DNA of 64,000 nt from Psychroserpens luteolus (lineage in GTDB: Bacteria; Bacteroidota; Bacteroidia; Flavobacteriales; Flavobacteriaceae), in the NCBI RefSeq assembly GCF_021032705.1, contig NZ_JAHVXI010000002.1, forward strand, positions 434,001-498,000, written 5' to 3'. A model generated the notes under the pieces. It was not told the DNA's origin, did no database searches, and saw only the letters and a program-made list of their open reading frames with translations. Made by a program: the position numbers and the translations under genes. The first letter of the stretch is position 1, and every line of letters begins with the position of its first letter. Shown in pieces: positions 60,970-64,000 of this stretch.

Positions 60970-61791
60970 ATGAAAAAACTATCAATACTTCTTATTTCAG
61001 TCTTTTTGAGTAACCTATGTGTTTTCGGACAAAATGAGGTTGAAAGTTGGGAATCATATATAGCTTCTTACGAAGAAAATAAACCAGGATCTACTACTGT
61101 AAGAATGGATATCTTCAATCAAACTCCTATCCCAGAATATCAATATGTTCTAGTTACTGGAATCAAATACGAAAGTAAAAGAGAAGATGGATTTCCTGAA
61201 GATGAAACTTTTAAATTGTTGCACAAACTTGGAGATGAACTCGTTGAACTTATGAATAAAAACTCTGAGAATATTTTTGTTGGTTCGTTCATGTTTGAGT
61301 ATGAACGTCTTGAATACTTTTATATTAAAACAGATAATGGAATTGAAAATAAACTAAAAGAATTTTATAATTCAAATTATCCTAATCATGAACATTACAT
61401 AAATCTTAAGAAGGATACTAACTGGAGTTATTATAGAGAGTTTCTTTATCCTAGTCAGGAGATCATGGAATATCTTGGAGATCAACGGGTAGTCGAAACA
61501 TTAATTGAAGCTGGAGACAATTTAATCAAAGCTCGACGTGTTGATCATTGGGCTTACTTTAACGATGAATCAAAAATGGAATCCTTCAAAAAAGAAATCA
61601 AAAAATTGAATTTTAAAATTCAAAATTCAACAAAAACTGATGATGACTCTACTCCGTTCATGGTGCATTTTTATAGAGTTGACAAGGTTGACCTAGACAC
61701 CATTTATTCTATAACGTCCTCTTTGAGGGAATTGGCAATTTCATATGATGGTGATTACGATGGTTGGGAAACTTCAGTAGAAAAAGAATAA
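60970..61791 (+). CDS. Cassette F: secreted DUF695-RraB fusion protein
   Basis: The start is taken at MKKLSILLISVFLSNLCVFG (60970), a signal peptide; an ATG at 60961 lies inside the module head. The 273-residue protein has a DUF695-like N-terminal domain (SWESYIASYEENKPGSTTVR, then PEYQYVLVTGIKYESKREDG) and a C-terminal RraB-like domain (RRVDHWAYFNDESKMESFKK to YDGDYDGWETSV). RraB in E. coli binds RNase E in the cytoplasm; the signal peptide here makes that role unlikely. The stop codon overlaps the tail of the module. Confidence 0.78.
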   Translation: MKKLSILLISVFLSNLCVFGQNEVESWESYIASYEENKPGSTTVRMDIFNQTPIPEYQYVLVTGIKYESKREDGFPEDETFKLLHKLGDELVELMNKNSENIFVGSFMFEYERLEYFYIKTDNGIENKLKEFYNSNYPNHEHYINLKKDTNWSYYREFLYPSQEIMEYLGDQRVVETLIEAGDNLIKARRVDHWAYFNDESKMESFKKEIKKLNFKIQNSTKTDDDSTPFMVHFYRVDKVDLDTIYSITSSLRELAISYDGDYDGWETSVEKE

Positions 61792-61799
61792 CGCACTAT

Positions 61800-61930
61800 G
61801 CTCAACAACTTTTATAATCAATGCTTACCTCCTGCTTCATTTTTAATTATAAACTCAATCAGACCCAGAGTTTCTCAAAAAAAATACGATTAATAGATCT
61901 GATCGTTTTTTTCCATAAACACAATAACTT
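61800..61930 (+). repeat. Degenerate terminal repeat at the right end of the array
   Basis: GCTCAAC (61800-61806) is complementary to the head of module F as part of an 11 of 16 match. AACTTTTATAATCAATGCT follows, close to the AACGTGTATAATCAATTGCT of other sites. The right half is poorly conserved; CCATAAACAC at 61913-61922 may be what remains of CATACACGAACAC. No clear G|TT joint is seen. A T-rich hairpin at about 61877-61912 may act as a terminator. Confidence 0.5.
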
Positions 61931-61951
61931 TTAAAATTGTAACAACTTTTT

Positions 61952-61978
61952 GTGACATTTTTTTAAATACTCCGTTAT
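61952..61978 (+). promoter_or_regulatory. Possible ECF-type promoter of the sigma operon
   Basis: GTGACA (61952-61957) and CGTTAT (61973-61978) are separated by 15 bases upstream of the sigma gene, and no TAnnTTTG box is present. Self-controlled ECF promoters often have a CGT-containing -10. Assignment is tentative. Confidence 0.3.
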
Positions 61979-62008
61979 TATATAAACCAATCAAAGAAAA
62001 TGTAATTT

Positions 62009-62545
62009 TTGGAACGCCCAGAATTAATAAAAGCATGCAAACAGAATAATCTAAAAGCACAAATGCAAGTATATCAGATGTACAAGGATATGCTATATAA
62101 TGTGAGTTACAGGATTGTTAAAAATGAACACGATGCTCAGGATACTGTTCATGATGCCTTTATAAAAGCGTTTCAGAATATTTCTAAGTTAGAAAACGAT
62201 CTTAACCTTGGGCCTTGGTTAAAACGTATTGTAGTAAATAGCTCACTAGATTTTTTAAGACAAAAAAAGAAATTGGGCTGGCTACAAGAATCGTATGAAT
62301 TTACAGAATCTACTAAAGAAAATGACACCTATGAAGATGTTACACTTAAAGTAGAAGAAGTAAAAAAAGCTATAAACAATCTAAAAGACAAATACCGAAT
62401 TATTATGGTCCTGTACCTCATTGAAGATTATTCGCATAAAGAAATCGCAGAGCAGCTAGGACTTAAAGAAAGTACAGTACGCAACCAATACGTAAGAGGG
62501 AAACGTCTTTTAAAACAACAATTACAAAATAGCGTAGCATTATGA
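62009..62545 (+). CDS. ECF RNA polymerase sigma factor
   Basis: This 178-residue sigma-70 family protein has region 2 (YRIVKNEHDAQDTVHDAFIKAFQNI and GPWLKRIVVNSSLDFLR) and region 4 (KYRIIMVLYLIEDYSHKEIAEQLGLKESTVRNQYVRGKRLL). The start appears to be TTG at 62009, as no in-frame ATG precedes the homology. It overlaps the next gene, a probable anti-sigma factor, by 4 bases. Confidence 0.9.
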   Translation: MERPELIKACKQNNLKAQMQVYQMYKDMLYNVSYRIVKNEHDAQDTVHDAFIKAFQNISKLENDLNLGPWLKRIVVNSSLDFLRQKKKLGWLQESYEFTESTKENDTYEDVTLKVEEVKKAINNLKDKYRIIMVLYLIEDYSHKEIAEQLGLKESTVRNQYVRGKRLLKQQLQNSVAL

Positions 62546-63168
62546 GTTTAGAGACATTTGTAAAGGAAAATCAAAACGCTTTTGATGATAAATCAATGCC
62601 AAAAGCGGCTAGCTTAGATTTTGAGTCGAAACTTAAAAAAGAATTGCATCAAGACACTAGTAAAGTCAGACGTTTGCAGATAATAAGATATTTCTCTGTT
62701 GCAGCAAGTATAGCACTACTAGTCACTTTTGGGTATTGGTATCAGAATAGACAAGAGCATATTGAGAAAAGAGATAATCTGGTATTAGCGTTAGATGAGA
62801 GTGATACCAATAGTTCCCGCTTAGAAGCTATTTATGAGATTGAAGATCAGTTTGCAAATGAAAAGGAGGATGAAAAAATATTAAACGCCTTCTTTAAAAT
62901 TTTAAAAGCTGATTCTGATGCCAATTCTAAAGTCGCTGTGATAGATGCACTGTTAAAGTTTCCGGATAATGCAATAGTGAGGAGTCAACTCATTGATGCC
63001 TTAGGTAATGAAACAGAACCGTTAGTCCAGTTAAAACTCATAAAATCTGTAGCTACACTTAGAGAACAGCGTGCAAAGGCACCACTTAAAAAAATCATTG
63101 AAGATGAAGAATCTTTACCTTTAGTAAAAGGTAATGCTTCAGCTTTATTAGCCATGTTAAATCAATAA
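62542..63168 (+). CDS. Probable anti-sigma factor with HEAT-like repeats
   Basis: This 208-residue protein has a cytoplasmic N-terminal 50 residues, one transmembrane helix (FSVAASIALLVTFGYWY) and a periplasmic helical domain resembling HEAT repeats (DANSKVAVIDALLKFPDNAI, PLVQLKLIKSVATLREQRAK). Position directly after an ECF sigma gene with a 4-base overlap marks it as the likely anti-sigma factor. No zinc-binding ASD motif is visible, so this is inferred from context and topology. Confidence 0.75.
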   Translation: MSLETFVKENQNAFDDKSMPKAASLDFESKLKKELHQDTSKVRRLQIIRYFSVAASIALLVTFGYWYQNRQEHIEKRDNLVLALDESDTNSSRLEAIYEIEDQFANEKEDEKILNAFFKILKADSDANSKVAVIDALLKFPDNAIVRSQLIDALGNETEPLVQLKLIKSVATLREQRAKAPLKKIIEDEESLPLVKGNASALLAMLNQ

Positions 63169-63180
63169 AAACGAATAGAA

Positions 63181-64000
63181 ATGAAACATATAATCACAGT
63201 AATAGCACTACTTTTAATAGTTGGTGTAGGTAACGCTCAAGAGAAAGAAAAACGTATTAAGTTTAATAAGGGAACACTAAAAATATGTTCAAACTCACAT
63301 ATGACCATTAAAGGTTATGATGGTAATGAAGTTATCATAAAGAGTCTTAATGAATCACGCTTTTCCTATTATTATGACTTTGGAGACAAAGACGATAAGC
63401 TTATAGATTCCTTAGAAGAGTCATCAGACAATGCATTGGCGAAGAGTTACTATCTATTGTCTTCACACTATGAAGATAAGGAATTAGAGAAAGGCCTAAA
63501 ACCTTTAGGTAATAAGTCTACCAGTCCAGAGGATAATTTGTTTCTGGATATTACAGAAAAGCCAGGAGAATTAATCATTAAAGATTATAAGTATAACCAA
63601 TCAGGAAATAACAAATTATTGGGTTATACAACGAAGTCTTCGGATAATAATACTAATAAGAAATCTGATGAAAACTTTAGCACTTCATTAAGCGGTTTAG
63701 CTTCAATGAATAATAAATATGAAATTTTAATTCCTAATTCCATTAAATTATCATGGAATGTAGAAGATTGCTCTAAAAAGAATTCTAATACGTTTTTTAT
63801 GCGGACAACTTCAACTCCTTGGAAATTAACTGATTTTAAAGGAGACGTTGAGATTTCAACATCTTATAACTCCATAAGCTTAACCAATGTTAGCGGTCCT
63901 GTAATTGCTAATACTATTGGTGGAAATATCACTGTAGCGTTTGATAAAATTATGCCAACCAAGTTATATTCTTTAGTAAGCAACGATGGTTATATAGATA
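63181..64000 (+). CDS. DUF4097-like exported protein, truncated by the window end
   Basis: The ORF starts with ATG 12 bases after the preceding stop and is open for 273 codons to the last base, so it is 3' partial. A signal peptide (MKHIITVIALLLIVGVGNAQ) is followed by a beta-strand-rich region. The part SYNSISLTNVSGPVIANTIG resembles DUF4097, in which successive strands form a beta-helix. Genes of this kind often follow ECF/anti-sigma pairs in Bacteroidetes and are probably their targets. Confidence 0.8.
   Translation, partial: MKHIITVIALLLIVGVGNAQEKEKRIKFNKGTLKICSNSHMTIKGYDGNEVIIKSLNESRFSYYYDFGDKDDKLIDSLEESSDNALAKSYYLLSSHYEDKELEKGLKPLGNKSTSPEDNLFLDITEKPGELIIKDYKYNQSGNNKLLGYTTKSSDNNTNKKSDENFSTSLSGLASMNNKYEILIPNSIKLSWNVEDCSKKNSNTFFMRTTSTPWKLTDFKGDVEISTSYNSISLTNVSGPVIANTIGGNITVAFDKIMPTKLYSLVSNDGYID

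Larger units (their letters stand above)
55510..61930 (+). mobile_element. Integron-like gene cassette array, no integrase in window
   Basis: Six gene modules in the same orientation are separated by five related structured repeats (131-218 bases). Joints at G|TT (or G|CT) are at 55510, 56385, 57118, 58005, 58995 and 60951. Each repeat opens with xxxxAAC + AACGTGTATAA or a close variant and closes with ACACG|TTGxxx or a close variant. Each module's head is an inverted repeat of its own tail: 13/14, 12/16, 13/15, 11/14, 14/16 and 11/16 bases for modules A to F. No integrase or transposase is present. This matches clusters of attC sites lacking an integrase, or an unrecognised cassette system. 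Confidence 0.75.

Noticed and set aside
55510-61930. Region as a transposon or MITE cluster with terminal inverted repeats
   Set aside because: There is no transposase and no target duplication at the joints, and all modules point the same way; pairing of module ends through a shared joint fits cassette exchange better. It remains the main alternative.
1-64000. CRISPR array, prophage, tRNA or rRNA genes
   Set aside because: No regularly spaced short direct repeats, phage structural genes, or recognisable tRNA or rRNA sequence were seen on reading both strands; short tRNAs could still be missed by eye.

Overview
The window is chromosomal DNA from a low-GC Bacteroidetes, almost certainly a member of the Flavobacteriaceae. 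The evidence is a TTG/TAnnTTTG promoter type, a type IX secretion C-terminal sorting domain, a complete-looking menaquinone pathway, DUF2853, CAL67264-like and CvfB genes, and few Shine-Dalgarno sequences. No tRNA, rRNA, CRISPR array, transposase, phage gene or integrase was seen.

Layout. (1) 1-5.5 kb: two tiny membrane proteins, ettA with a small membrane partner, and a MarR-controlled operon (FMN reductase, acetyltransferase, MarR, two pirins) with two matching palindromic operators. (2) 5.6-11.6 kb: acyl-CoA carboxylase beta subunit, two tandem secreted paralogues, an MFS transporter and a secreted M24 peptidase. (3) 11.6-31 kb: menaquinone genes menE, menC, menA, menB, menD, a MenI-like thioesterase and menF, all on the minus strand but separated by unrelated genes (CPBP protease, DUF2490, sterol desaturase, SDR, methyltransferase, UPF0173 hydrolase, C1 peptidase, CvfB, DUF2853, tricorn-like protease, GIY-YIG protein). 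(4) 31.5-32.2 kb: 685 bases without an intact gene, apparently decayed coding sequence. (5) 32.2-48.3 kb: ECF42-type sigma factor with its YciI partner, AraC-GyrI regulator, nitronate monooxygenase, RlmI-like methyltransferase, a T9SS adhesin-like protein, dnaK, Crp/Fnr regulator, serine dehydratase, panB, RluA-type synthase and a membrane histidine kinase trio. (6) 48.4-53.1 kb: a 5-oxoprolinase operon pxpA-pxpB-pxpC with a DUF2891 lipoprotein and an Nramp-fold transporter that lacks the usual metal ligands. (7) 53.2-55.4 kb: a large membrane/TPR protein. (8) 55.5-61.9 kb: the most unusual region, a row of six co-directional gene modules separated by structured repeats. (9) 62.0 kb to the end: ECF sigma factor, likely anti-sigma protein and a truncated DUF4097-like gene.

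The 55.5-61.9 kb region looks like an integron-type gene cassette array without a visible integrase. Each repeat starts with an R''-like xxxxAAC box followed by AACGTGTATAA, carries a variable hairpin, and ends in ACACG|TTGxxx. The first 14-16 bases of each module are an inverted repeat of the last 14-16 bases of the same module, and pair less well with the physically adjacent module. This is what is expected if each module once existed as a circle closed at the repeat and was inserted at the G|TT position. Cargo includes a lipoprotein, three unrecognised small proteins, an HMA-CDF cation transporter, an AraC regulator with its likely NmrA-like target, and a secreted DUF695-RraB fusion.

All calls come from reading the sequence and from remembered protein families; no database search was possible.
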